DNA of 64,000 bases from Burkholderiales bacterium (GCA_022841915.1 JALHQN010000001.1:496001-560000); one strand, 5' to 3'. Shown: positions 9,553-19,230, counted from the first letter of the stretch. Notes: generated by a model not told the origin, from the sequence alone. Program-made: numbers and translations.

Positions 9553-11045
9553 TCACCCGCGAACTCATGGCGCCGCTCATGTTCGGCGGACTGATCGCGG
9601 TGATGCTGATCGGCTTTCCGGTCGCGTTCTCGCTGGCGGCCCTGGGCTTGATATGCGGGCTCGTCAGCATCCACCTGGGTTTCTTTCCGCCCGAGTACCT
9701 GGGCAATCTGCCGCTGCGCATCTTCGGCATCTTGTCCAACGATCTGCTGTTGGCGATTCCGTTCTTCACTTTCATGGGTGCGATCCTCGAGCGGTGCGGG
9801 CTGGCGGAGGATCTGCTCGAGGGCTGCGGTCAATTGTTCGGAACGCTGCCGGGCGGGCTCGCTTACGCCGTGGTCGTGGTGGGCGCCGTGCTCGGGGCAG
9901 TGACCGGCACCGTCGCCGCATCGGTCATCGCCATGGGCGTGATTTCCCTGCCGATCATGATGCGCTATCGCTACAACATGCGCATGGCCACGGGCGTCAT
10001 CGCGGCTTCCGGCACCATCACGCAGCTCATTCCGCCGTCGCTGGTCCTGATCGTCCTTGCCGATCAGCTGGGACGGTCGGTGGGCGACATGTACAAGGGC
10101 GCGATCGGGCCGGCGCTGGTGCAGATCATGATCTTTCTCGCTTTTGTCGCAATCGTCGCCGCGCTCAAGCCCGGACACGTGCCGCCGCTGCCGCCGGAGG
10201 CACGCACGCTCCACGGTTGGCCGCTGGCGAAGCGCGTACTCGGCGGCATGATTCCGCCCATCGTGCTCATCTTCCTCGTTCTCGGCACGCTGTTCATGGG
10301 CGTGGCGACGGCCACCGAAGCCGGCGCAATGGGCGCGGTCGGGGCGATGGTGCTGGCCGCCTTGCATCGGCGCCTGACCTGGACCCTGATGCGCCAGGGC
10401 ATGGAAACGACCATGCGCATCACCGCCATGGTGATCTTCATCCTGATCGGAGCAACTGTCTTCAGCCTGGTCTTTCAAGGCGTCGACGGCGGCCTATGGA
10501 TCGAACACAAGCTCGCCGCCCTGCCTGGCGGCACGGTGGGCTTTCTCATCTTCGTCTGCGTCTTCGTCTTCCTGCTCGCCTTCTTTCTCGATTTCTTCGA
10601 GATCGCGTTCATCATCGTGCCGTTGCTGGCGCCCGTCGCGCAATCCATGGGTATCGATCTGATCTGGTTCGGGGTGCTGCTGTGCGTGACCTTGCAGACT
10701 TCCTTCATGCACCCGCCGTTCGGCTTCGCGCTGTTCTATCTGCGAGGCATCGCGCCGAAGGAAGTGAAGAGCAGCGATATCTATTGGGGCGCTGTCCCGT
10801 GGGTGATACTGCAATTGGTGATGGCGGCCATCGTGATCTTCTGGCCCGGCCTGGTGACGATGTGGATGGAGAAGCCGCAGCAGATCGATCTCGACAAGGT
10901 GCGCATCGAAATCCCTGCGCAGGAAATCACGCCTCCGGACGCAAGCGAATTCTTCGCGCCGCCGGCTGCTACGAGCGAGCCGTTGTCGCCCCCGCCGGTC
11001 GAGCCGCCGGTCGCACCCGACCCCGGGCAATCGGCACCGCCCTGA
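9549..11045 (+). CDS. dctM: TRAP transporter large permease subunit (DctM type)
   Basis: This 498-residue protein has many membrane helices and belongs to the DctM family of TRAP transporters. Signature stretches are AIPFFTFMGAILERCGLAED, GAVLGAVTGTVAAS, SGTITQLIPPSLVLIV and LQTSFMHPPFGFALFY. It starts within the dctQ stop (ATGA). The last ~60 residues are an unusual soluble tail rich in proline and acidic residues (for example LSPPPVEPPVAP), not part of the permease core. The solute is unknown; the cognate binding protein probably lies just downstream on the other strand. Confidence 0.9.
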   Translation: MITRELMAPLMFGGLIAVMLIGFPVAFSLAALGLICGLVSIHLGFFPPEYLGNLPLRIFGILSNDLLLAIPFFTFMGAILERCGLAEDLLEGCGQLFGTLPGGLAYAVVVVGAVLGAVTGTVAASVIAMGVISLPIMMRYRYNMRMATGVIAASGTITQLIPPSLVLIVLADQLGRSVGDMYKGAIGPALVQIMIFLAFVAIVAALKPGHVPPLPPEARTLHGWPLAKRVLGGMIPPIVLIFLVLGTLFMGVATATEAGAMGAVGAMVLAALHRRLTWTLMRQGMETTMRITAMVIFILIGATVFSLVFQGVDGGLWIEHKLAALPGGTVGFLIFVCVFVFLLAFFLDFFEIAFIIVPLLAPVAQSMGIDLIWFGVLLCVTLQTSFMHPPFGFALFYLRGIAPKEVKSSDIYWGAVPWVILQLVMAAIVIFWPGLVTMWMEKPQQIDLDKVRIEIPAQEITPPDASEFFAPPAATSEPLSPPPVEPPVAPDPGQSAPP

Positions 11046-11062
11046 GGCCGGCTTGCCGGACA

Positions 11063-11082
11063 CCGGGCCTGCGTCGGCCCGG
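11063..11082. terminator. Hairpin between convergent dctM and dctP
   Basis: A perfect 7-base-pair inverted repeat, CCGGGCC and GGCCCGG around a 6-base loop, lies between the two convergent stop codons. There is no T-run on either side, so terminator function is only suggested by position. Confidence 0.35.
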
Positions 11083-11098
11083 GCAACTGCGCGGCCGG

Positions 11099-12277
11099 CT
11101 ATTTCTTGGCGGGTGCGGCAGCCGGCTTCTGCGTCGGCCGCGAGTAGGCGAAATTGTCGAAGCTGAACTCGGCCACACGGAACCACAGATACTGGTCGTC
11201 GCGGAATTTCTTCCACGCCGGATAGATGCGAGCCCAGTGCTTGCTCTTGCCGGCCAGCTCGTCGTACAACTCGAACGCGGCCTTCTCGCACGCTTCCATC
11301 ACCGCACGCGGAAACGGACGCAACTGCGCGCCGCCGGCAACGAGCCGCCGCAATGCATCGGTATTGCGCACGTCGTAGCGGGCGAGCATGTGAAGATTCG
11401 ATTCCGCCGAGCAGGCTGCAATCGCAGCCTGGTAGCTCTTGGGCAGCTCGGCGAACTTCTTGGCATTGATGATCAGGGACAGCTGCGGCCCGCCTTCCCA
11501 GAACGCCGGGTAGTAGTAATAGCGCGCGACCTTGTGAAAACCCAGCTTCTCGTCATCGTACGGACCGACCCACTCGGCGGCATCGATCGTCCCGCGCTCG
11601 AGCGACTGGTAGATTTCTCCGCCCGCGATCTGCTGCGGCACCACCCCCACCCGGGCGAGCACCTGGCCGGCGATCCCGGCGATGCGCATCTTCAGCCCCT
11701 TCAGATCGGCGACGGTGCGGATCTCCTTGCGGTACCAGCCGCCCATTTGAGCGCCGGTGTTGCCGGCATTGAACTCGACGATGCCGTAATCCTTGTACAA
11801 CTCTGCCATCGCCTCGCGGCCGCCGCCTTCGTACCACCAGGCGTTCTGCTGCCGCGCATTGAGACCGAACGGCACGTTGGTACCGAACGCGAATGCCGGA
11901 TCCTTGCCCACGTAGTAGTAAGGGGCGGTATGCCCGCATTCGATCGTGGCGCTTTGGACCGCATCGAGCACCTGCAGCGGCGGCACCACTTCGCCTGCCG
12001 CGAACACACGAATCTGAAACTTGTTGTCGGTGATCTCGGCGATCCGCTTGGCGATCTGTTCGGCCGGGTAGAACACGGTATCGAGACTCTTGGGAAAGCT
12101 CGAAGCTAGCCGCCATTGCACCGTCGGTTGGCTCTGTGCGATCGCGGGGCCGGCGACGGCCGTGCCGGCCACACCCGCTGCGGCCCGCGCCAGAAACGAT
12201 CGACGCCGCTGCCTGGCGGCCTCGGCTGTCGACGTGGATGCCTGCGCGAGCGCGCGGCGACTAGCGCTTTGCTTCAT
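11099..12277 (-). CDS. dctP: TRAP transporter substrate-binding protein (DctP family), Tat-exported
   Basis: This 392-residue periplasmic receptor belongs to the DctP/TakP family. A twin-arginine signal is visible at about residues 23-47, with RRRSFLARAAAG followed by an AxA cleavage site. The mature protein shows the family pattern VQWRLASSFPKSLDTVF, CGHTAPYYYVGKDPAF, GLKMRIAGIAGQVL and TIDAAEWVGPYDDEKLG. TakP-like proteins bind 2-oxo acids or related carboxylates, which is a possibility here, not a proof. It is convergent with dctQM, an inverted arrangement that still suggests one transporter. Confidence 0.9.
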   Translation of the reverse strand: MKQSASRRALAQASTSTAEAARQRRRSFLARAAAGVAGTAVAGPAIAQSQPTVQWRLASSFPKSLDTVFYPAEQIAKRIAEITDNKFQIRVFAAGEVVPPLQVLDAVQSATIECGHTAPYYYVGKDPAFAFGTNVPFGLNARQQNAWWYEGGGREAMAELYKDYGIVEFNAGNTGAQMGGWYRKEIRTVADLKGLKMRIAGIAGQVLARVGVVPQQIAGGEIYQSLERGTIDAAEWVGPYDDEKLGFHKVARYYYYPAFWEGGPQLSLIINAKKFAELPKSYQAAIAACSAESNLHMLARYDVRNTDALRRLVAGGAQLRPFPRAVMEACEKAAFELYDELAGKSKHWARIYPAWKKFRDDQYLWFRVAEFSFDNFAYSRPTQKPAAAPAKK

Positions 12278-12378
12278 CGGATTCCTCCCTGGCGAACGAT
12301 GCCGAACGGCTTGCTGGTGATGGATCGGTCACGACCGAGGCCGACACGGCGACCCAGGCACGATTCTACGAATCGACT

Positions 12379-13719
12379 TCAGTCGCCGGCAATGGTCATC
12401 TTGCCCACCAGAATCGACCCGCAGGCGCGCGAGCCGCGCACGAGGACATCGTTGCCGACCGCGTCGATGCCGAGGAACATGTCCTTCAGGTTCGAGGCGA
12501 TCGTGACTTCCTCCACCGGGTAGGCGATCTTTCCGCCTTCCACCCAGAAGCCCGCGGCACCGCGCGAATAGTCGCCGGTCACCATGTTCACACCCATGCC
12601 GAGCAGTTCGGTCACGAGCAGCCCGCGACCCATGCGCTGCAATAGGCCATCGAGGTCGAGCTCGCCCGGCTCCAGCACCAGATTGTGGCTGCCGCCCGCA
12701 TTGCCGGTCGAGCGCATCCCGAGCTTGCGAGCCGAGTAGGTGCCGAGAAAATAGCCACGCAGCACGCCGGCTTCAACGACGTTGCGCATCCGTGTGGCCA
12801 CGCCCTCTTCATCGAAGGCCGTGCTGGCCAGGCCGCCCGGAAGATGCGGACGCTCGGCGATCGTGACGCCCGGTGCGAAGATCTGCTGGCCAAGAGCATC
12901 GAGCAGGAACGAAGACTTGCGATACAGATTGCCGCCGCTCGTCGCCGACACGAAATGTCCGATCAAACCGGAGGCGAGCGGCGCCTCGAATACGACCGGC
13001 GCCTGCGTGGTGTCGATCTTGCGGGCACCCAACCGCCGCAGCGCCCGCTGGCCGGCCAGGGTGCCGACGGCGTCGGCATGATCCAGCGCATCGGGATCAC
13101 GGCTCGACGTATACCAGTCGTCGCGCTGCATCTCGTCGTCCTTGCCGGCGATGACGGCGCAGGACAGGTGGTGACGCGAACTCGGATATCCCGCCATGAA
13201 ACCGAGCGAGTTGGCGTAGATGAAATGCGCGTCGTGAGTACCGACCGAAGCCCCTTCGGAGTTCGAGATCCGCTTGTCCACCGCAAAAGCAGCCGCTTCG
13301 CACGCTTGAGCGAGCTCGATCGATTGTTCTACGCTGACGCCCCAGGGCCGGTACAGCTGCAAATCGGGAAAGTCGCGGGCGAGCAGGTCTTGGTCGGCGA
13401 GGCCGGCGCAATCGTCGGCTGCCGTGAAGCGCGCGATGGTAAGCGCCTTGTCGACCGTGTCGTTGATCGCTTGGGCAGACAGGTCGGAGGTGCTCGCATG
13501 GCCGCGCTGCTGGCCGATGTAGACCGTGACCGCCAAGCCCTTGTCGCGGGTGTACTCGATGGTTTCCACCTCGCCTTGGCGCACGGTCACGCTCTGGCCG
13601 ATGCTCTCCGAGATCTCGGTCTCGGCGGCACTTGCTCCACGCGAACGGGCATGCGCCAAAGCATCCGAGACGATTTGCTTGAAGCGATCGGGGGTAAAGC
13701 TGAAACGCGAATCCGGCAT
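12379..13719 (-). CDS. pmbA: Metalloprotease PmbA/TldE homologue
   Basis: PmbA (TldE) works with TldD in processing peptides such as microcin B17 and in removing unneeded proteins. The 446-residue protein contains the N-terminal TldD/PmbA domain (ISESIGQSVTVRQGEVETIE) and the C-terminal portion GLLVTELLGMGVNMVTGDYS with GAAGFWVEGGKIAYPVEEVT. TldE proteins lack the zinc HExxH of TldD, and none is visible here. The chosen ATG (13717-13719) fits the family. An in-frame ATG at 13753-13755 is an alternative. It diverges from darP across a gap of about 70 bases. Confidence 0.93.
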   Translation of the reverse strand: MPDSRFSFTPDRFKQIVSDALAHARSRGASAAETEISESIGQSVTVRQGEVETIEYTRDKGLAVTVYIGQQRGHASTSDLSAQAINDTVDKALTIARFTAADDCAGLADQDLLARDFPDLQLYRPWGVSVEQSIELAQACEAAAFAVDKRISNSEGASVGTHDAHFIYANSLGFMAGYPSSRHHLSCAVIAGKDDEMQRDDWYTSSRDPDALDHADAVGTLAGQRALRRLGARKIDTTQAPVVFEAPLASGLIGHFVSATSGGNLYRKSSFLLDALGQQIFAPGVTIAERPHLPGGLASTAFDEEGVATRMRNVVEAGVLRGYFLGTYSARKLGMRSTGNAGGSHNLVLEPGELDLDGLLQRMGRGLLVTELLGMGVNMVTGDYSRGAAGFWVEGGKIAYPVEEVTIASNLKDMFLGIDAVGNDVLVRGSRACGSILVGKMTIAGD

Positions 13720-13790
13720 AGTGTCGCTCAGCGAAGCCTGGAAAGTGACTATCATAACAGTTCGATCCTCGAGACCCCGCCTCAGACCCC

Positions 13791-14348
13791 GTGAACGAAG
13801 AACCCGACCTGACCGACCAGCCCGACCTGCCGCCCAGCAAGACCCGGCGCAAGAAAGACATGCACGCATTGCAGGCGCTGGGGGAGGCGCTCGTGGAACT
13901 CACCCCATCCCAACTCGCCCGACTGAACCTGCCCGAGCGTCTCTCCGACGCCGTCGCCGAGGCCAAGCGCATCCCCGGATTCGAAGCACGCCGACGCCAG
14001 ATGCAATACATCGGCAAGATCATGCGCGACGTCGATTCGACTGCGATCGCCGAACACGTTGCGGATCTGCGCAACGAACGACGTCGACAGAACAGCCGTC
14101 ATCACGACGTGGAGGACTGGCGCGATCGCCTCATCGCCGAGGACGCCGCGCTTACGGAACTGGCAGCCATCGCCCCCGAACTCGACATCCAGCAGATGCG
14201 CACGCTGATTCGCAATGCGCGCAACGAGCAAGCCCGGGGGCAGCCCCCGAAATCCACGCGCGCCGTGTTCCGCATGGTACGCGACCTCCTCAACGCACCT
14301 GCGGCCGTGGACGATTCTGGCAGCGAGCCCGAGGAGCCCAGCCCTTGA
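13791..14348 (+). CDS. darP: DarP/YjgA (DUF615) ribosome-associated protein
   Basis: DarP assists 50S ribosomal subunit maturation. The 185-residue protein is highly charged and helical. It has the family block SKTRRKKDMHALQALGE near the N-terminus and RRRQMQYIGKIMRDVD in the middle. The start is GTG at 13791. The pmbA-darP-mog neighbourhood is a recurring betaproteobacterial gene order, which supports the call. The C-terminal 20 residues are acidic and variable. Confidence 0.92.
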   Translation: MNEEPDLTDQPDLPPSKTRRKKDMHALQALGEALVELTPSQLARLNLPERLSDAVAEAKRIPGFEARRRQMQYIGKIMRDVDSTAIAEHVADLRNERRRQNSRHHDVEDWRDRLIAEDAALTELAAIAPELDIQQMRTLIRNARNEQARGQPPKSTRAVFRMVRDLLNAPAAVDDSGSEPEEPSP

Positions 14349-14431
14349 TTCGCCCGTGACCGGGCCGCCCGGCCGGCCGATAAATGCTGGCGGCGAGCGG
14401 CGCACTTTGAACCTGCTTGATGGAACTTCAG

Positions 14432-15037
14432 ATGATGGCCAACGATGACGACACCCTGCTGATCGGATTGGTTTCGATCAGCGATCGCGCCTCTCAAGGC
14501 GTCTATGCGGACCAGGGCATTCCCGCGCTCGAGGCGTGGTTCAAATCCGCCCTGGCGACGCCCTGGCGGACAATCACCCGACTCATCCCGGATGAACGAT
14601 CGATCATCGAATCGACCTTGTGCGACGTGGTGGACAACGAAGGTTGCCATCTCGTGCTCACCACCGGGGGCACCGGGCCCGCGCTTCGCGATGTCACGCC
14701 CGAGGCCACTCTCGCCGTGGCCGACCGCGTGATGCCCGGCTTCGGCGAGCAGATGCGCCAGATCAGTCTGCGCTTCGTGCCCACCGCCATTTTGTCGCGT
14801 CAGGTGGCCGTGATCCGCAAGGGCAGTCTCATCATCAACCTGCCGGGTCAACCGAAGTCGATCAAGGAGACGCTCGAAGGCCTCAAGGGACCCGAAGGCG
14901 AATCCCTGGTGCCGGGAATATTCGCCGCAGTGCCCTACTGCATCGATCTCATCGGCGGCCCGTACATCGAAACCCACGACGAAGTGTGCAAGGCTTTCCG
15001 CCCCAAATCGGCCATCCGGCCCAAAACACAATCCTGA
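14432..15037 (+). CDS. mog: Molybdopterin adenylyltransferase
   Basis: Mog adenylylates molybdopterin before molybdate insertion. The protein has the MoaB/Mog fold signatures GLVSISDRAS, LTTGGTGPALRDVTPEAT and NLPGQPKSIKETL. Several start codons are possible: TTG 14417, ATG 14420, and paired ATGs at 14432 and 14435. The ATG at 14432 is preferred because GGA lies 6 bases upstream and the length (201 residues) is normal. It follows darP by 83 bases and precedes the esterase by 9. Confidence 0.92.
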   Translation: MMANDDDTLLIGLVSISDRASQGVYADQGIPALEAWFKSALATPWRTITRLIPDERSIIESTLCDVVDNEGCHLVLTTGGTGPALRDVTPEATLAVADRVMPGFGEQMRQISLRFVPTAILSRQVAVIRKGSLIINLPGQPKSIKETLEGLKGPEGESLVPGIFAAVPYCIDLIGGPYIETHDEVCKAFRPKSAIRPKTQS

Positions 15038-15046
15038 AAGCGACTC

Positions 15047-15715
15047 GTGAGCGAACCTCTGCAAACCATCGAAATCCAGACGGGCGACAACCCGACTGCC
15101 ACCGTCGTCTGGCTGCACGGTCTGGGGGCCGACGGCAACGACTTCGTGCCCATCGTGGACGAATTGGGACTGCCGGACAACCTGCCGGTGCGCTTCGTGT
15201 TTCCTCATGCGCCGATGATGCCGGTGACGATCAACGGCGGCCACGTCATGCGTGCCTGGTACGACGTGAGTTTCGACGGCGTGGAGAAACGCCCCGACGA
15301 GCGCGGGATCCGCGCATCCCAGGTCGCGATCGAAGCCCTGATCGCCCGGGAGAAATCGCGCGGCATCGCAGCCGAGCGCATCGTGCTCGCCGGCTTCTCG
15401 CAAGGCGGGGCGATCACCTTGCATACGGGCCTGCGCCAAGCCGAACGCCTGGCCGGACTGATGGTGCTATCGAGTTATCTGCCGCTGGCGGACTCGCTTG
15501 CGAGCGAACGCACACAAGCCAATGCATCCACGCCCGTTTTCATGGCTCACGGGCAGGAAGACCCCGTCATCGCAATCGATCTGGCGGAACGTTCGGTCGG
15601 GCAACTCATCGGCTTGGGCTACGACGTCGAGTGGCACGACTATCCGATGCAGCACTCGGTGTGCCTCGAGGAGATCGCGCACATCGGCACGTGGTTGAAA
15701 AAGGTGCTGGCCTGA
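15047..15715 (+). CDS. Carboxylesterase/phospholipase of the alpha/beta-hydrolase 2 family
   Basis: This 222-residue alpha/beta hydrolase resembles bacterial EstB/acyl-protein-thioesterase-type carboxylesterases. Visible features are the oxyanion stretch WLHGLGADGNDF, the nucleophile elbow GFSQGGAITL (Ser near residue 121), an Asp in HGQEDPVI and the catalytic His in YPMQHSVC. No signal peptide is present, so it acts in the cytoplasm. The start is GTG, 9 bases after mog, so the two are probably co-transcribed, although their functions are not obviously linked. Confidence 0.9.
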   Translation: MSEPLQTIEIQTGDNPTATVVWLHGLGADGNDFVPIVDELGLPDNLPVRFVFPHAPMMPVTINGGHVMRAWYDVSFDGVEKRPDERGIRASQVAIEALIAREKSRGIAAERIVLAGFSQGGAITLHTGLRQAERLAGLMVLSSYLPLADSLASERTQANASTPVFMAHGQEDPVIAIDLAERSVGQLIGLGYDVEWHDYPMQHSVCLEEIAHIGTWLKKVLA

Positions 15716-15718
15716 ATT

Positions 15719-17269
15719 TCACGCCCGCCTGCGCTTGATCGCGAACACTGCCACATCGTAGGCGTCGGTGCTCTCCAGCAATCTGACCGGTTCGATGTCG
15801 AAGGCTTGACCGCGCACTTGCATCGTCAGAGCCTGGCCTTCGCTGAAGGTCGCCGGCGCCATCAGGATCTGCACCTGATGCTCGCCATCGGGCTTCGGGG
15901 TCAGCAACAATCCTGGGTCGTTGTGCCTCACCGCGTTGCCTGCGGTGAGGATGCCGCTCGGCGACAACTGCACCGACACCACCGCGCGTGCCAGACGCTG
16001 TATGCCGATGCGCCGGTTTTGTTCGCCGTCGCGCACCATGCGACGCACCACGCCTGCGCCCCAGCGGCTGTCGCCTTGCACCTTGATGCCGACCAAAACG
16101 CCTACCTGCAGCCAATCGCTCCCCGTTGCAGGCACGACGGCACCGAAGCCGCCATCGCTCTCGTTTTCGGCGACCCAGGACTCGAGCGCCTGCAGTGCGG
16201 ATATCGACATGCGCACCGTATCCTGCGACGGCTCGGCCAGCAGTTCGGTGAAGGAGCGAAAACCGTGCACGATGGTCAGACGCGCATTGACCGGATGACG
16301 CGCCGAACTGCGTTCAGGCGGTGTCGGCGACCAGTACTGCAGCAGGTGTCGCCAGACATCGGCCACGGCTCGCGCATCGTAATCGCCGCCCAGACTCATG
16401 TCGCTAGGCAATACGCCCTCGGTGAGCAACACGTCGAGCAAGCGTCCGATCTCGGCGTATGCCTCGCCCGGACCGACGTAGCGCAACGACGACGCCGATT
16501 CGGCCACGGCGCCTTGAACGCGAGTCGGCGGACGACGCATGACAAGATCGTAGGCGTACGGACAGCCCGCCGATGGCGCATTACGCAGCAGGTAGCGCGA
16601 CGCGAACAGCGCGATACTGCGCTCGGCGAGTTCGATCTGCTGGGGAAGCAAGCTCTCCATCGACGAAGAAGCCAGCATCAGTGCCTTGACGAACTCGTTA
16701 CGCGCGCTGCTGCCTGCCAGAGCCCCCTCGGCCAAGGGAATCATCGCATCTGCGAAGCCTTTCGCTTCGGCGAACGCGTACATGCGACCTAGATCGCCCC
16801 AGATGCGATCATCGATCGGGCCATATCGCAGCAACAACCACTTCAACTGCTGCCCGAGCGCCTGCAGCGCTCTGCCCACGATCACCGGCAGCCGCTGCTT
16901 GATCGCACCGGCCCCGGGGCCATCGGCCTGATAGCCTTCGATGCATTGGACATAACCCGCACCGACCAGACGCCAATACTGCGCCTGGGCGGTCCATACG
17001 CGGTTCTCGTGGAATTTCTGCTGGCGCAGCGGCACATACTCCTGCGCGAGCTTGCGCACATGCAGCTTCGCCGCTTGATCGAGCTCCTCGACGAGTTCGA
17101 GCCGCCGATCGAGCCGGAACCCGGCAGTGGTATTTATCGAGTCGAGCCAGAAGATGATCTCGCCCAGCGCCTTATGGGTGTCTTTCGGCAGATCCTGCAC
17201 GACACGCCGACTTTCCTTGCCGTCGGCCAGCGGGTGATCGACCTTTACTGTGGCAAACCAACGTAGCAA
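15719..17269 (-). CDS. Conserved hypothetical protein, possible PilZ-like C-terminus
   Basis: I do not recognise this 516-residue soluble protein by name. It is mostly helical for the first ~400 residues. The C-terminal ~120 residues contain QVGVLVGIKVQGDSRWGAGV followed by RRIGIQRL, a spacing reminiscent of PilZ-type barrels. The canonical c-di-GMP motif RxxxR...DxSxxG is not seen, so this remains a suggestion. The ATG start agrees with a plausible N-terminus. It is convergent with the esterase gene (stops 3 bases apart). Confidence 0.6.
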   Translation of the reverse strand: MLRWFATVKVDHPLADGKESRRVVQDLPKDTHKALGEIIFWLDSINTTAGFRLDRRLELVEELDQAAKLHVRKLAQEYVPLRQQKFHENRVWTAQAQYWRLVGAGYVQCIEGYQADGPGAGAIKQRLPVIVGRALQALGQQLKWLLLRYGPIDDRIWGDLGRMYAFAEAKGFADAMIPLAEGALAGSSARNEFVKALMLASSSMESLLPQQIELAERSIALFASRYLLRNAPSAGCPYAYDLVMRRPPTRVQGAVAESASSLRYVGPGEAYAEIGRLLDVLLTEGVLPSDMSLGGDYDARAVADVWRHLLQYWSPTPPERSSARHPVNARLTIVHGFRSFTELLAEPSQDTVRMSISALQALESWVAENESDGGFGAVVPATGSDWLQVGVLVGIKVQGDSRWGAGVVRRMVRDGEQNRRIGIQRLARAVVSVQLSPSGILTAGNAVRHNDPGLLLTPKPDGEHQVQILMAPATFSEGQALTMQVRGQAFDIEPVRLLESTDAYDVAVFAIKRRRA

Positions 17270-17468
17270 CGCCCTACCCCATCAGCAGTGACACGAATCC
17301 GTCCGATTATGCGAGCTTCCGACATGAGCCAAAAGGCATAGCTTCACAATCAACGCGAATTGCATAATCTGCGCTCGCTCGGTTGCGTAAACGCGACAGC
17401 CTCGACGGTCCATCGATCCGCGCCTGCGGCGCAAGCCCATCTTCGACCTTCCGACCTGGGAGGGCGCC

Positions 17469-18767
17469 TTAGCGAGGCAGCGCGGCACGACGGCCTCGAC
17501 CCACGTCTACGCTCGCAAGCAAGGCGAGTCCGACAAGAAAATAAATGCCGGTGAGCGCGAAGGCCAGGCGGTGCTCGCCGGCAGTCATCCAGACCACCAC
17601 GCTGTATGTCATGGGCCCGAGGATGGACGAAAGCTTCACGCTCAAGCCCCACAATCCGAAGAACTCTCCACGCCGCGCCTCGGGACTTAGGAAACCCACC
17701 AGCGCCCTGCCTGCGGACTGACTCGAGCCCAGACAGATGCCGGCAAGATTCGCGGCGATCCAGAACGAGGTGGCGCCCGTCGCGCCCGCGGCGAGCAGCG
17801 TCGTCGCGATCCAGCCGAAGAGCGTGATCGCGATGGTCCGCTTGTGACCGAGCCTATCCTGCACGTAGCCGAACAAGACGGCGCCGATCGCAGCCGAAAC
17901 ATTGACCACCAGGATGAGCATCACAGTCTGCGAGGTGGTGAAGTTCATCGCCTGCTGCGCATAGATCGCCGCGAGCGTGATGACGGCCTGCACGCCCGCC
18001 TGGTAGAAGACGATGCACACCATGAACCTCGCGAGATCGCGGAACCGGCGCAACTCCGACACGGTCTGCTGCAGCCGTGCGAAAGATGCGCGAACGCCGC
18101 CGGCGCGCTGCGGTTGAGGCTGCGCGCGCTCTCTCAGGAACAGGAACGTCGGCGTGCAGGCGAGCAGGAACAACGCCGCCGTGATCAACAGCGTCCCGGG
18201 AACGAACTCCTGCGCAGACGCGCCGCGCGCTTGCGCCCAGCTCACGTAGGCGAGGCACAGGCCCAGCGTGCCCATTCCGCCGAGGTAGCCGAGCCCCCAT
18301 CCCCAGCCCGAGACCCGACCGATGTGCTCGCCATTCGCGATCTCGGGCAGAAAGGCCGCGATCAGGTTCTCGCCGCTGCCGAAGCAGTAATTGCTCAGGA
18401 TGATGAGGACGACCGCGAAAGCGACATCTCCCGGCCCTGCGCCTGCCAAGGCAGCGGTGAAGACGATGCAGCCTGCGCTGGTGAGCGCGAGCAGCCGCTT
18501 CTTGCATGCGTAGGCGTCGGCATATGCGCCCAGGGCCGGCGCCGTGATCATGATCATCACATAAGACACGGCGAGCGCCGCTGTCCAGGCGAAGGTCGCC
18601 CAGGGCTCATTGCCCGCTATGACCGCGACGAAGTAGGCGTTGAAGATCGCCGTGATCACCACCGTCGTATAGCCGGAGTTGGCGAAATCGAACATTGCCC
18701 AGGCCCAAACTTCTCGGGCTTGGACGCCTGGCGCGAGAACCGCGTCGCGCCCCGGCGCTTCAGCCAT
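17469..18767 (-). CDS. MFS transporter, UMF1/Atg22-like family
   Basis: This 432-residue inner-membrane protein has about 12 predicted helices. The N-terminal signature WAWAMFDFANSGYTTVVITA and the YCFGSGENLIAAFLPEIA region match the UMF1 (vacuole-effluxer-like) branch of the major facilitator superfamily. GYVQDRLGHKRTI marks the cytoplasmic loop of the second half. The start overlaps the end of the CBS-domain gene by 8 bases, so the two are co-translated. The substrate is unknown. Confidence 0.85.
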   Translation of the reverse strand: MAEAPGRDAVLAPGVQAREVWAWAMFDFANSGYTTVVITAIFNAYFVAVIAGNEPWATFAWTAALAVSYVMIMITAPALGAYADAYACKKRLLALTSAGCIVFTAALAGAGPGDVAFAVVLIILSNYCFGSGENLIAAFLPEIANGEHIGRVSGWGWGLGYLGGMGTLGLCLAYVSWAQARGASAQEFVPGTLLITAALFLLACTPTFLFLRERAQPQPQRAGGVRASFARLQQTVSELRRFRDLARFMVCIVFYQAGVQAVITLAAIYAQQAMNFTTSQTVMLILVVNVSAAIGAVLFGYVQDRLGHKRTIAITLFGWIATTLLAAGATGATSFWIAANLAGICLGSSQSAGRALVGFLSPEARRGEFFGLWGLSVKLSSILGPMTYSVVVWMTAGEHRLAFALTGIYFLVGLALLASVDVGRGRRAALPR

Positions 18768-19230
18768 CCCGGCCAGGTGCGCTTTGCGCCGCCTCGTCCT
18801 CGGGCCAGTTCTTGATGTAGCTCTTGAGCAGGCGGTTCTCGAAACTCGCCTGATTGATGACGGCTCGCGCCACGTCGCGGAACGAGAGGACGCCGAGCAG
18901 CCGCCCGTCTTCGACCACGGGCAGATAGCGCACCTGCCGATCGATCATGAGCTGGCGCAGCTGCTCGACGGTGTCGGCTGGGTGGCCTGCGACGGGCTCG
19001 CCGAGCATGAGCTCGGCGACACGAGCGTCGCCGAGACTGCCGCCGCGCCGGCTCAGCTCGGCCAGCACCTCGCGAAACGTCAACATGCCGACCATGCGCT
19101 GCGCCTGCATCACCACCAGCGAGCCGCTGTCCTTGGCCACCATCGCGGCCACCGCTTCCGCCACGAGGTCGTCGGGAGCGATGCTGAAGACCGTTTCGCC
19201 CTTCATCGCCAGAATGTCGCGCACCTGCAT
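18760..19230 (-). CDS. Two-CBS-domain protein
   Basis: This 156-residue soluble protein consists of two CBS motifs. The first (about 9-60) includes AEAVAAMVAKDSGSLVV and the second (about 76-128) includes VRYLPVVEDGRLLGVLSFRD. Paired CBS domains commonly bind adenine nucleotides and act as energy or redox sensors. No effector domain is attached. Overlap with the downstream MFS gene suggests that it could modulate that transporter, which is inference from position only. Confidence 0.88.
   Translation of the reverse strand: MQVRDILAMKGETVFSIAPDDLVAEAVAAMVAKDSGSLVVMQAQRMVGMLTFREVLAELSRRGGSLGDARVAELMLGEPVAGHPADTVEQLRQLMIDRQVRYLPVVEDGRLLGVLSFRDVARAVINQASFENRLLKSYIKNWPEDEAAQSAPGRDG

Noticed and set aside
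9494-12109. 871-residue plus-strand open frame across dctM and dctP
   Set aside because: Its composition is Arg/Ala/His-rich, typical of a wrong frame in GC-rich DNA, and it overlaps two clear genes.
12685-13794. 369-residue plus-strand open frame antisense to pmbA
   Set aside because: No recognisable motif; pmbA on the other strand is certain.
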